Assembly (NCBI GenBank): GCA_030760725.1
Contig: JASWHV010000003.1
Span: forward strand, 112,376,153 to 112,440,152
From: Neostapfia colusana
Taxonomy: Eukaryota > Streptophyta > Magnoliopsida > Poales > Poaceae
Direction: 5' to 3'
Length of the DNA: 64,000 bases
A program made the position numbers and the translations under genes. The number at the start of each line of letters is the position of its first letter. The stretch's first letter is position 1. Below are positions 52,845 to 61,890 of this stretch, one piece after another. The notes below the pieces were generated by a model that ran no database searches, was not told where the DNA came from, and saw only the letters and a program-made list of their open reading frames with translations.

Positions 52845-54277
52845 GGGGGGTGAATTGGGCGTTTTTAAAATTTTAGAGCAATTTAAAACTTTAATGGTTG
52901 AAGCCCAATTCCCTATGCAAACTAAGTACGCAAGTAAGAGAGTTAAGTGCGGAATAGTAAAAGCGTAATAGTAAGGGGTGAGGAGAGAAATGCAAACTCC
53001 CGCGGAGACTCGGAGACACGGCGATTTTTCCCGTGGTTCGGTAAGATCATAAAAATCTTCCTACGTCCACGTTGTGGCACCCACCAAAGGGTATAGCCAC
53101 TCCCAAGTCACCAAGACGAGGGAATCCACTATCTTTCTCCGTTCGCCCTCTCCGGCAAGGTGGAGCTCAAGCCTTGTACAACGGTGATCCTCCGGGCTTC
53201 CACAAACACCTTGGTAAGCTCCGGAGTGATCTCTTCTTCCTCCAACGTTTACAAGGTGAGAGAAGTCACCAAGACACTCTCTCTCACTAGTCTAGAGATT
53301 CCAATCACCAAGAATGGACGCACACAAGCTTCTCTCTAGCTAGATATAACCTATAGTTGGATTACAAGAGGTTTTGAAGTGTGGAAGTGGTATCTCTTGG
53401 TCTTGAATGCTTGAGAATGTGTAGTGAGGCTCAGGAGATCAAGACTTGTCGAAATGGCCGGTTGGAGGGGTATTTATAGCCAGCCCACACGAGATAGCCG
53501 TTGGAAAAGTGGGCAGACTTTGTCAGTTAACATCGGATCCTCCGATGCACCCCTTTATATGATCATCGGTCGAATTCCAAATTAGCTGATGTCATGTGTC
53601 AGATGTGACCGTTGGATATAACCGTTGGATTTTTTAATCGACCGATGTTACTTCAATTTATCATCAGATGATCCGGTGAGTTGATCTTCAGAATTGGGTC
53701 AGAAATATTGTCTCTGTTGAATTTGACCGATGTACGCTTTCTTCATCATCGGATGATCCGGTGTGTATATCTTCAGAATAACTCAGATATCAACCTTCGG
53801 GTGAACTCAACCGATGTGCCACTTCCTTCACATCGGATGATCCGATGAGTACTGGGATCTGAGGTCTTCTTCTTCTGCCAACTCAAACTCGACCGATGTA
53901 GTCATCTTGCAAAACATCGGATGATCCGGTGAATGCAACTTGTTTGTTTCGAGTTATTTTGAGTTGATCTTTTGGAATCTTCTTGAGTGACCTCTTTGAC
54001 ACTTGTTTGAAATGATATTACGGTAAAGTGTAAGCTTCTTGTGTTGCCAATTTCGATAGAATAGATTTGTATGAGTTCTTCATATCGAATGACCCCTTAG
54101 AATAGATCGTTGAGGGGTCTCCATTTGTATCCAATGAGCAGTAGATGGTGTGAATAGATAGTTCATTAACGGTTGATGTGATATATGTGAAACCTCGCAT
54201 CCACAAACTCATTAGTAATAACGAACGGTTGTCATTAATCACCAAAACCATATCTCACGGGGGCCTAGATGCTTTCA
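52845..54277 (-). repeat. Sirevirus B 5' LTR, 3'-truncated
   Basis: 1433 bp, matching 44020-45451 with about five differences. The last ~24 bp of the LTR are missing and the sequence passes straight into gag. TATA at 53471-53478; dyad array 53531-53931. Confidence 0.93.
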
Positions 54278-54282
54278 TCCTC

Positions 54283-54971
54283 CCACCATCAAATATCTAA
54301 AGCCTTTCTTTGTGGTCCTAAATAGAGTCTTGAGAAAGACGATAGCTCCGAAGGATGGAGATGCAGGAACTATACAAGGAACCTTGAGGACTCTCATGAA
54401 GGTCATTAGTGAGAGGAGACCATTCAATGTCTTTGAGTATATCTACAACGACATTGTGAACATCTCAATTACCCCCAATAGGTCCTGCGGATACGCACCG
54501 TATATCATGTACATGATTGAGAAAGTGACGGGACTCGAGTTTGTCAAGGATGTCAAGCATGCGGGGTTGAAGCCGCAAAAACCCACCGAGTACACTCTCC
54601 CTCCAGCTCCAGCTGCCCCGTCCTCTCCACCAGTGGAGAGGAGATCAAAGCAAGCTCATGATGACACTAGGTCTGCAGCTGCTCCTCCTGGTTCTCCACC
54701 TGCCCAAGAATCATCTAGCGGCATCCTCAAGATGCTCTCCTCTATCTTTGCCTGCTGCCGTAAGATCGAAGACAGGCAACGCAAAGAAAAGCTTGCAAGG
54801 AAGAGACATCAACAGTACGTCAATGCAAATATCAAGTCTATCTGTGCAAAGCTTGAGATTGAGCCTGTTGGATCACCGCCCGCCTCCGAGGACTCAGAGG
54901 AAGATCCTGCTCCCATGGATGCTGAAGATGAAGATCAGACTGAGACTGATGGAGGAGGCAGCGATGAGTGA
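54283..54971 (+). pseudogene. Sirevirus A env-like protein, C-terminal part
   Basis: Continues the frame of 43185-43995 once Sirevirus B and one TSD copy are discounted, to TGA at 54969-54971. It contains the end of the conserved domain (LNRVLRKTIAPKDG; NVFEYIYNDIVNISI; YIMYMIEKVTGLEFV), a Pro/Ser-rich linker, a short basic coiled-coil stretch (RKIEDRQRKEKLARKRHQQ) and an acidic tail. The N-terminal half has no stop either, so the gene was probably intact when Sirevirus B landed. Confidence 0.8.
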
Positions 54972-54988
54972 TTTCCCTCAATTTTCCA

Positions 54989-55018
54989 TTTTTGGTGTCT
55001 TGATGCCAAAGGGGGAGA
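54989..55018 (+). other. Conserved 30-bp element with second polypurine tract (Sirevirus A)
   Basis: Identical to the reverse complement of 45727-45756. It starts 17 bp after the env-like stop and about 350 bp before the 3' LTR. 55019-55352 has no gene. Confidence 0.8.
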
Positions 55019-55352
55019 GATTGAGATTAGACTTGGACCTTTTCTATCTAGTATTAGTCATTAAGATCTTTTGTGATCAAGGACATGTACCTATTTTTAA
55101 AATCTTGTAATGCACTATTTCTTTTCTTATGTGTGATGTACTATGCTCTAATGCCCACTTACATGTTCACTACTGTTTGTCTTTAATTTAGCACATTTTG
55201 TTTATCACACACCTGTGAGGCACCCCACCATAAGGTGTGTACATATGTGAGAAGCTTTTTGTGAATTCTTTATTATTCTCATGTGTACACACCTTATGAA
55301 AATCAACCTTTTATTCTCAATTGTGATATCTCAAATGGTTGTCATCAATCAC

Positions 55353-55367
55353 CAAAAAGGGGGAGAT
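55353..55367 (+). other. Sirevirus A polypurine tract
   Basis: CAAAAAGGGGGAGAT immediately precedes the 3' LTR at 55368. Confidence 0.92.
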
Positions 55368-56794
55368 TGTAAGTGCATCTAGGATATCCCTTGTGGGTTT
55401 TGGCTAATTGATGACGAACATATGAGATCCTAATGAAACTATTAAGATGATTGCAGGATAAACAAAGTGAACTGGCTCGGCACACATACAAAAAGGTGAA
55501 AAATAGAGTGGTGCCCGAAAAGGAAGACGTTAGTGGAATTTAGAGAAGCAAAGTAGATATAAATGTATAGGTTGTGTGTGAGAGAGACACATCCCAAGAG
55601 CTCATGACTTTGCGTAAGGGTAAGGGGTTTAAAAATCAACTAAAATCCACTGAAAACCGGACTAGTCCGTTCATGTATCGGACTAGTCCGTTTAACTTTC
55701 TGAAAGACGCAAACATTGTGCACCGGACTAGTCCGCCTTGTGAACCGGACTAGTCCGGTCAGCTCACTGGAATGCAACCAGACAAGTCCGGTTTTAGACC
55801 GGACTAGTCCGGTCATGTCTCTGTTGTCCTCTTTAGAGGACTACGGACTAGTCCATCCAAGCAACAGGACTAGTCCGCTAAAGTTTCTGAAAACCCATCT
55901 CACATAGCACCGGACAAGTCCGGTTTGTGGACCGGACTAGTCCGGTTAACCCACTGGAAGTAGGCCAGACAAGTCCGATCATATACCGGACTAGTCCGGT
56001 AGTAGGTTTAACAACGGTAACTTTTTGGGAAAGCCTATAAAAAGAGATCCTTCGTCTTTTCCCAAAGAAGACACGACTCATACTGTCAAAAACTGAAACC
56101 CTAGCGCCGCCACCTGTCCCAAGAGCCCAAAAACACGTCTCCCCACACATCTAAGGTGCAAAAAGGTGAAGATCAATAAAATACTTGGATTTGGGATTGG
56201 GAGATCGTCGTTCCTTCGTTGTGATCTCTTGGGGTTTGATCTCTCTACACTCATATTCTGCATTGTAATCTTTTTGAGTGTATTTGATCAACTTCTCATT
56301 GTAATTCTTGTGGGAGCCCTCAACGTGTGAGGTTGCCCCATAAACACGGTGATTACACTTGATAGTGAAGTCAAGTCGGCCTGTGTGGTGACTTGAAGAG
56401 GGAAAGGGTTGGGAACCCGGCTCTGTGTGAGCTTCCTCAACGAGGACGTAGATCTCTTGGTGAGATCGAACCTCGGTAAAAATTCGTGTCTTTTGTCTCT
56501 CATTTGTTTTACATCTTGATACATTAGATCACTAGTTTGCTAGTCATCGTTTGAGTTCCTTACAAGTTTGCACGTGCATCCATACAATAAATTTAAGTTA
56601 TAAAAACTGTTGTTCTTATTCCGCTGCTATAAGATTAAATTTGTGAGACACACTTAATCAACTCAAATAATTCAGCACACCGGACTAGTCTGCCCACACA
56701 ACCGGACTAGTCCGGTCAGTCAAGTTTCTGATAACTTTATTAAGTGTGCAGGAATTCTTTAAAGGCCTATTCACCCCCCTCTAGGCCACATTCA
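55368..56794 (+). repeat. Sirevirus A 3' LTR
   Basis: 1427 bp, colinear with 35315-36742. Palindrome array at about 55657-56000, TATA 56036-56043. Several of the dozen differences fall inside palindromes and are G-to-A or C-to-T changes at CpG. Confidence 0.95.
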
Positions 56795-56799
56795 GTTGT

Positions 56800-57185
56800 A
56801 AGCTACATGTCTTTCTTTTCCCGCACTTGCTGAGTACGACATGTACTCACCCTTGCATTATCACATAAACATCAGCAACAGGAGAAGAGTACTTCGACGA
56901 CCATGTGGAGTACTAGGCGTGCGAACTACCGTCAACATGCCTGTGGAATTGAAGATAGAGCCTGCTGCTATTTAGTTATTTCCGCTGTCATTTATAGAAT
57001 TTTGCTGCAAGAATAAGTTAGAGATTCATGAGTGAGACAATGACTCGATGTAATAAAGTACTTAAACACTATTTTTTCGTGGTTATATTCTGAATTCAAT
57101 TTGTGGATTACATGTGTATGTGTGATGAACATCTTGGGCACACATATGCATTAACTTGGTTCTGTTTTCGCAACCAGGTGTCACA
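56800..57185 (+). repeat. Gypsy A 3' LTR, second part
   Basis: Corresponds to 24305-24691 of the 5' LTR, ending GGTGTCACA, followed by TSD CTAGA. It completes the LTR interrupted at 35314. Confidence 0.93.
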
Positions 57186-57244
57186 CTAGACACTATGAAA
57201 CCTTTACAAAGAAAGAGAAAAATGCCCTACCACTGCGCTAAGGT

Positions 57245-58852
57245 TAGAACTTACAGAGGTGTTCTATGTTCTGTGGATTGGGTAGAGGTACCCATCCTCC
57301 GTGGCTAGGCAGGCCACCTGGGGTGACATACTTGTGCTGCTCGGAAGGGACCCTCCCAGCTAGGGGAGGGTTTGTCACCCCTTCTTGAGAAAGTGTTAGA
57401 CGGTCATCGTCGCCGGCGGACGACGGTTGTGGGCGCTTGTCAGTGCGTGGGGCTCGGCCCCCATCGGCCGCTGCTAGGGCAGCAGTGGATGCCCCGGCCA
57501 GAGGCTTGTTTTGGCCCCCGGTCTTGTTCTTCTTGCTGCTGCGTGGAGCAGCAGCCTCTCTGGCACTCCTTGCCATGGAGGCAGGTCGTGAGTGACAGTC
57601 TCGGCCTTCCGCCGCTCTGGCACGCTTGTCACCCAGGCTGAAGAGCTCGGAGACATCCTGCACGTCATGCGTGCCCAACTTCTCGAGCATCTTCTTGTCG
57701 TGGACGTCTTGCCAGAAGGCGACGACGACGGAGGCGTTGGAGATGCGGGGAATGGTGTTCCTACCTAGGAGAACCGCTGGATGAAGGACCGCAACGACTC
57801 CCCATCATGCTGACATACGGCGTGGAGGTGGAGCTCGGTGCTGGGGCACGTGTAGGAACTCCAGAAGTTGGGTGTGAATCTCCAGCACAACTCTTCCCAG
57901 GATGTTATGGAACTTGGGGGAAGGTTCATGCGCCATGACCAGGCTGTGCCGGTCAGAGCCACAGGGAAGTAGTTGGCCATGACGGCTTCATCCCCTCCTG
58001 CAACTTGGATGTAGGTGGAGTAGATCTGCAGGAACTCGGTGGGGTTGACTGTCCCATCATATTTTTCTGGCAAGTGAGGTCGGAACTTAGATGTCCAAAC
58101 CACCATACGAAGGTGCGGGACGAGCGCCATGCAGCCTCCTACTGCCCCCACAGAGGCAGGTGTAGGCGGAGCGAGACCCGCTAGTACAACGCTCGGAGAG
58201 TGGTACTCTCCTTCGAGGTTGCGACGCCTCTCTCGGCATCGTTCGATGGTGATGCGACCATCTTCGCTTGCAAGGCGACGGTTCAGCTCGACCCTGATGT
58301 CAGCTATGGCCGTCGCGTGTGTGGCTACCGTCCCACGGGCCACCGTCGACGTACTCGACTGGGCCAGCGAGGGTTCAGCCCGCTGTCCCCTATAGGCAGG
58401 AGAGTTCATGGCAGCAGCGACGAGATGGTCGACATCATGTCGCCACTGCTCTTCCGCCTCGGGGGTGGCACCCTCGCCCGGAGGGTTGTGGAGCAGAGCG
58501 CGTGCTGCGGCCAGCACGCTCTCCGGGCTCGGTCGTGGTGGTGTTGTCGCCACCGTTGGTGTAGAGGGCTGCTGAGAGGATGCGACCACTAGTGGTGTGA
58601 GCGCCGACGGCGCACCGACCGTACGGTCGCCGACCCGTCCTGACTTGGGCGCCATAGGTGCCACAGGGACACTAGGGGTCTGGTCGCTGGTTTGGCTGAA
58701 TTTGGGCGCTGTGGGTGCCGCTGGTCGGTCGTCTGATCGCCATCCTGGCCAGACCTACCCGCTCTGGAGTGGGATGTGGCCTCGTCATCTTCCGCCTGAA
58801 GACGACGGCGAGTTGGGCGAGAAGGCTCTCCATGGCAGGTGATGTTCACCAT
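57245..58852 (-). pseudogene. Tat-type gypsy gag (broken)
   Basis: ATG 58852 opens MVNITCHGEPSRP. A frameshift near 58620 leads to a 300-codon frame with the gypsy capsid core (KFRPHLPEKYDGTVNPTEFL; YFPVALTGTAWSWRMNLPP; ITSWEELCWRF; LHAVCQHDGESLRSFIQRFS). It is stopped by TAG at 57765 in place of a Gln codon, and after indels resumes at 57690 with KLGTHDVQDVSELFSLGDKRARAAEG. No zinc knuckle or protease follows; the frame ends at 57245. Typical gag of grass Tat elements, here dead. Gag is the only retroviral-type gene in this element. Confidence 0.88.
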
Positions 58853-58877
58853 GGTCGCGTGGAGAGCGCGGAAAGCC

Positions 58878-58896
58878 CCCCTTCCTATGACGTCAA
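58878..58896 (-). other. Degenerate primer-binding region of Tat element
   Basis: On the minus strand TTTGACGTCATAGGAAGGGG follows the LTR end CTCCGGCA. It looks like a decayed form of the sequence after the LTR in related grass elements, but the PBS assignment is uncertain. Confidence 0.4.
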
Positions 58897-61447
58897 ATGC
58901 CGGAGTGTGTGACCGGGCTCGAGAGAGCGGATGAACACCGAGATTTACATGGTTCAGGCCACCGAGGTGTAGTACCCTACATCCACGGGAGTGCTTGTTG
59001 TATTGTTTGCTTGTATGTGCGTGAGTGGGTTGTGAATGCGGAATTCGGGAACCCCGTGTCGGGTGGTCACCCGAATCCTTTTATAGTCCAAGGCGGGGGC
59101 GGTTACAATGTGCTTGGGGCCCGACAGGTGACCCTAAAGCTAGGTGAATCCTATACATGATCTAGGGGTTTTTACTCTGAGTAGATAGGTTGGCGGGGGA
59201 GTTAAGTCCTGCCGCCTGACGCGCTGAGCGCTCCAGACTGTGTGTCAGGTGATGATGAAGACGCCGTCTTGTCGCCGCGTCTTCTCGCCCTGCTTGGACG
59301 GCTTCATGTCGTTAGGCGGCACTGTACCGCAAGCATGCCTTGCCATCCTGTCTTGTCACCGTAATGATGAACGAGCAGAGGACGGAGGTGTGTGTAGTGC
59401 GCCATGCTTCTGGGGAAGGTGTGGGCCTTAAATACAAAGCCTGATGGCGCACTTCCTCCTTGATTTCATCGACCCACGGCCCACGATGAATTGTGGGGCA
59501 CGTGGCGGCTTCGGAGCTCTTATCGACGGGTTTGGAGCCGTGAGACACGTGGCAGCTTTAGACCTCACCTCGGTGAGGAGGTTCGGACCAGAGCCCAGGG
59601 CACGTGTCAGCTCCGGAGCTCTCCTCAGCAGGGAGGAGGCTCTGAGCCAGGAGACATGTGGCAGCTCCAGACCTTACCTCAGCGAGGAGGCTCGGACCGG
59701 AGCCCAGGGCACGTGTCAGCTCCGGAGCTGGCCTTAGCATGGAGGAGGCTCTTAGCCAGGAGACACGTGGCAGCTCCAGACTCCACCTCAGTGGAGAGGC
59801 TTGGACCAGAGCACAGGGCACGTGTCAGTTCCGGAGTTGTACTCAGTAGGGAGGAGGCTTTGAGCCAGGAGACACGTGGCAGCTCCGGACCTCACCTCAA
59901 CAGGGAGGCTCGGACCAGAGCCGAGGGCATGTGTTAGCTTTGGAGCTACCCTAAGCAGGGAGGAGGCTCTGAGCGAGGAGACACGTGGCAGCTCCGGACC
60001 TCACCTTAGAGGGGAGGCTCGGACCAGAGGCCAGGACACGTGTCAGCTCTGGAGCCATCCTCAGCAGGGAGGAGGCTCTGAGCCAGAAGACACGTGGCAG
60101 CTACGGACCTCACCTCAACGGGGAGGCTCGGACCGGAGCCCACAACACGTCTCTGCTCTGGAACTCAAGCGCACGTGGCAGCCCCAGGGCTGACCTCGGG
60201 GTCAAGGGCACGTGGCTACGCCAGGACCCACCTCGGGGTCAAGGGCACGTGGCTACGCCAGCACGTGGCAGCCCCAGGGCTGACCTAGGTGAACCCTATA
60301 CATGATCTAGGGGTTTTTACTCTGAGTAGATAGGTTGGCGGGGGAGTTAAGTCCTGCCGCCTGACGCGCTGAGCGCTCCTGACTTTGTGTCAGGTGATGA
60401 TGAAGACACCGTCTTGTCGTCGCGTCTTCTCGCCCTGCTTGGACGGCTTCATGCCGTTGGGCGGCACTGTACCGCAAGCACGCCTTGCCATCCTGTCTTG
60501 TCACCGTAATGATGAACGGGCAGAGGACGGAGGCGTGTGTAGTGCACCATGCTTCTGGGGAAGGTTTGAGCCTTAAATACGAAGCCTGACGGCGCACTTC
60601 CTCCTTGATTTCATCGACCCACGACCCACGACGAATCGTGGGGCACGTGGTGGCTTCGGAGCTCTTATCGACGGGTTTGGAGCCGTGAGACACGTGGCAG
60701 CTTTAGACCTCACCTCGGCGAGGAGGTTCGGACCGGAGCCCAGGGCATGTGTCAGCTCCGGAGCTCTCCTCAATAGGGAGGAGGCTCTAAGCCAGGAGAC
60801 ACGTGGCAGCTCCGGACCTTACCTCAGCGAGGAGGCTCGGACCGGAGCCCAGGGCATGTGTCAGCTCCGGAGCTGGTCTTAGCATGGAGGAGGCTCTTAG
60901 CGAGGAGACACGTGGCAGCTCCAGACTCCACCTCAGCGGAGAGGCTTGGACCGGAGCACAGGGCACGTGTCAATTCCGGAGTTGTACTCAGTAGGGAGGA
61001 GGCTTTGAGCCAGGAGACATGTGGCAGCTCCGGACCTCACCTCAATAGGGAGGCTCGGACCAAAGCCGAGGGCATGTGTTAGCTTTGGAGCTACCGTGAG
61101 CAGGGAGGAGGCTCTGAGCCAGGAGACACGTGACAGCTCCGGACCTCACCTTAGCGGGGAGGCTCGGACCAGAGGCCAGGACACGTGTCAGCTCCGGAGC
61201 CGTCCTCAGCAGGGAGGAGGCTCTGAGTCAGAAGACACGTGGCAGCTACGGACCTCACCTCAACGGGGAGGCTCGGACCGGAGCCCACAACACGTCTCTG
61301 CTGTGGAACTCAAGCGCACGTGGCAGCCCCAGGGCTGACCTCGGGGTCAAGGGCACGTGGCTACGCCAAGACCCACCTCGGCAGGGAGGTGGGGTCTAGG
61401 CTATCTTTTACCCACTATGCGGGTACCCTATCTGCACGGTACCGACA
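58897..61447 (-). repeat. Tat-type 5' LTR (minus strand) with internal duplication
   Basis: On the minus strand from TGTCGGTACC (61447) to CTCCGGCA (58897), 2551 bp. It includes a TATA box (TATAAAAG) at 59078-59085 and two copies of a ~1.15-kb block. Its upstream edge abuts host DNA at 61448, about 270 bp before the host gene. Confidence 0.82.
59141..61430 (-). repeat. ~1.15-kb tandem duplication with G-box minisatellites
   Basis: Blocks 59141-60286 and 60287-61430 are near-identical. Each has a unique ~390-bp part and a ~740-bp array of ~110-bp units, with GACACGTGGC recurring (59543, 59761, 59871, 59981, 60090 and equivalents in block 2). The junction is at ACCTAGGTGAA near 60287. ORFs across it are repeat artefacts. 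Confidence 0.88.
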
Positions 61448-61452
61448 AGTAT

Positions 61453-61719
61453 TTTTGTCATTTTTATTATTCATCTAATTTTCTTATTTCTTATAGTAAT
61501 TCTAATTACCTAGATCTAACAGAAGCTAAAACAGAGTCAAACGGCAATTTCAATTTAAGAAACCAGAATCAAACATTCAAATCCTAAAAATGAGGTCAAA
61601 TGCACAATTAAACTTTAGATTGGGGTCAACAGCGCAATTATCGAAAGCAAACCCTTCCTTCTTCCCCATCTCGTCTGCTCTCAGATCCCTCTCCCAACCC
61701 CTACTCCTCGTCGTCGCCG
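61453..61719 (+). promoter_or_regulatory. Remaining proximal promoter and 5' UTR of host gene
   Basis: 267 bp of unique, AT-rich then CT-rich sequence between the Tat LTR and the first ATG. No clear TATA box. The pyrimidine-rich CTTCCTTCTTCCCCATC at 61648-61665 is typical of plant 5' leaders. Start of transcription is not visible. Confidence 0.45.
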
Positions 61720-61758
61720 ATGGCCTCCAAATCGCAAGCCGCTGCCTCTAGTCGCTGA
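61720..61758 (+). other. In-frame upstream ATG with early stop
   Basis: ATG at 61720 opens MASKSQAAASSR and meets TGA at 61756-61758. It is in frame with the main coding sequence (31 codons upstream of 61813). It is either a former N-terminus cut by a nonsense change or a short upstream ORF. Confidence 0.75.
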
Positions 61759-61812
61759 GCGGTCGCCACGACGACCGCCTCCGACCACCCCACCAGCGAC
61801 CTGGCTCCCACG

Positions 61813-61890
61813 ATGGTCGCGGAGGTGCCGCAGTCCTCGGCGTTCTGGTCGCGCCGGCGCAACGAGATCACCTTCGACCGCCTCCACAAG
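61813..61890 (+). CDS. Host gene exon 1 (conserved plant protein)
   Basis: From ATG 61813: 26 codons ending FWSRRRNEITFDRLHK, followed by the donor AAG|GTACTG at 61890/61891. The start is chosen as the first in-frame ATG after the TGA at 61756. FWSRRRDEITFDRLHKFWSALSP is, from memory, the conserved beginning of a plant protein family sometimes annotated as stress response NST1-like; I know no established biochemical role. Phase 0 at the intron. The initiating Met could differ if the TGA is an error. Confidence 0.75.

Larger units (their letters stand above)
43996..54277 (-). mobile_element. Sirevirus B: copia element nested in Sirevirus A env-like gene
   Basis: 10282 bp on the minus strand, flanked by TSD TCCTC (43991-43995, 54278-54282). 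Element order runs right to left: 5' LTR (54277-52845), gag remnant, pol, palindromic array, env-like gene, PPT, 3' LTR (45451-43996). I count about five differences between the LTRs over ~1.43 kb, the youngest insertion here. Pol is open, but the 5' LTR end, PBS and most of gag are deleted, so it cannot move on its own. Confidence 0.95.
35315..56794 (+). mobile_element. Sirevirus A: copia element with env-like gene, carrying nested Sirevirus B
   Basis: TGTAAGTGCATC...CCACATTCA with TSD GTTGT at 35310-35314 and 56795-56799. It carries LTRs of 1428 and 1427 bp, PBS, gag (755 residues), pol with a single nonsense codon, palindromic arrays, an env-like gene, and duplicated polypurine tracts. Without Sirevirus B the element would be about 11.2 kb. 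I count roughly a dozen differences between the LTRs, under 1%, so insertion was recent. Confidence 0.95.
21779..57185 (+). mobile_element. Gypsy A: complete Del/Tekay-type chromodomain element with nested insertions
   Basis: TGTAACACCC...GTGTCACA with TSD CTAGA on both sides (21774-21778, 57186-57190). It comprises a 5' LTR (21779-24691), PBS, an acidic ORF, a truncated protease, RT (split by a solo LTR), RNase H, integrase with chromodomain, PPT, and a 3' LTR (split by Sirevirus A). Gag proper and the protease active site are missing, and pol carries several stops and a frameshift, so the element is dead and was probably non-autonomous. Confidence 0.92.
16851..61447 (-). mobile_element. Tat-type gypsy element lacking pol (minus strand), outer element of the nest
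   Basis: Reading on the minus strand: 5' LTR (61447-58897), degenerate PBS region, gag (58852-57245), then across the gypsy A insertion to repeats (21560-20815), an antisense ORF (18843-20194), and the 3' LTR (18233-16851). Flanks are AGTAT (61448-61452) and GGTAT (16846-16850), a 4/5 match. No protease, RT or integrase is present between gag and the 3' LTR, so it was non-autonomous. The LTRs are clearly diverged from each other, making it one of the oldest layers. The assembly is inferred from orientation, homology and TSDs. Confidence 0.72.
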
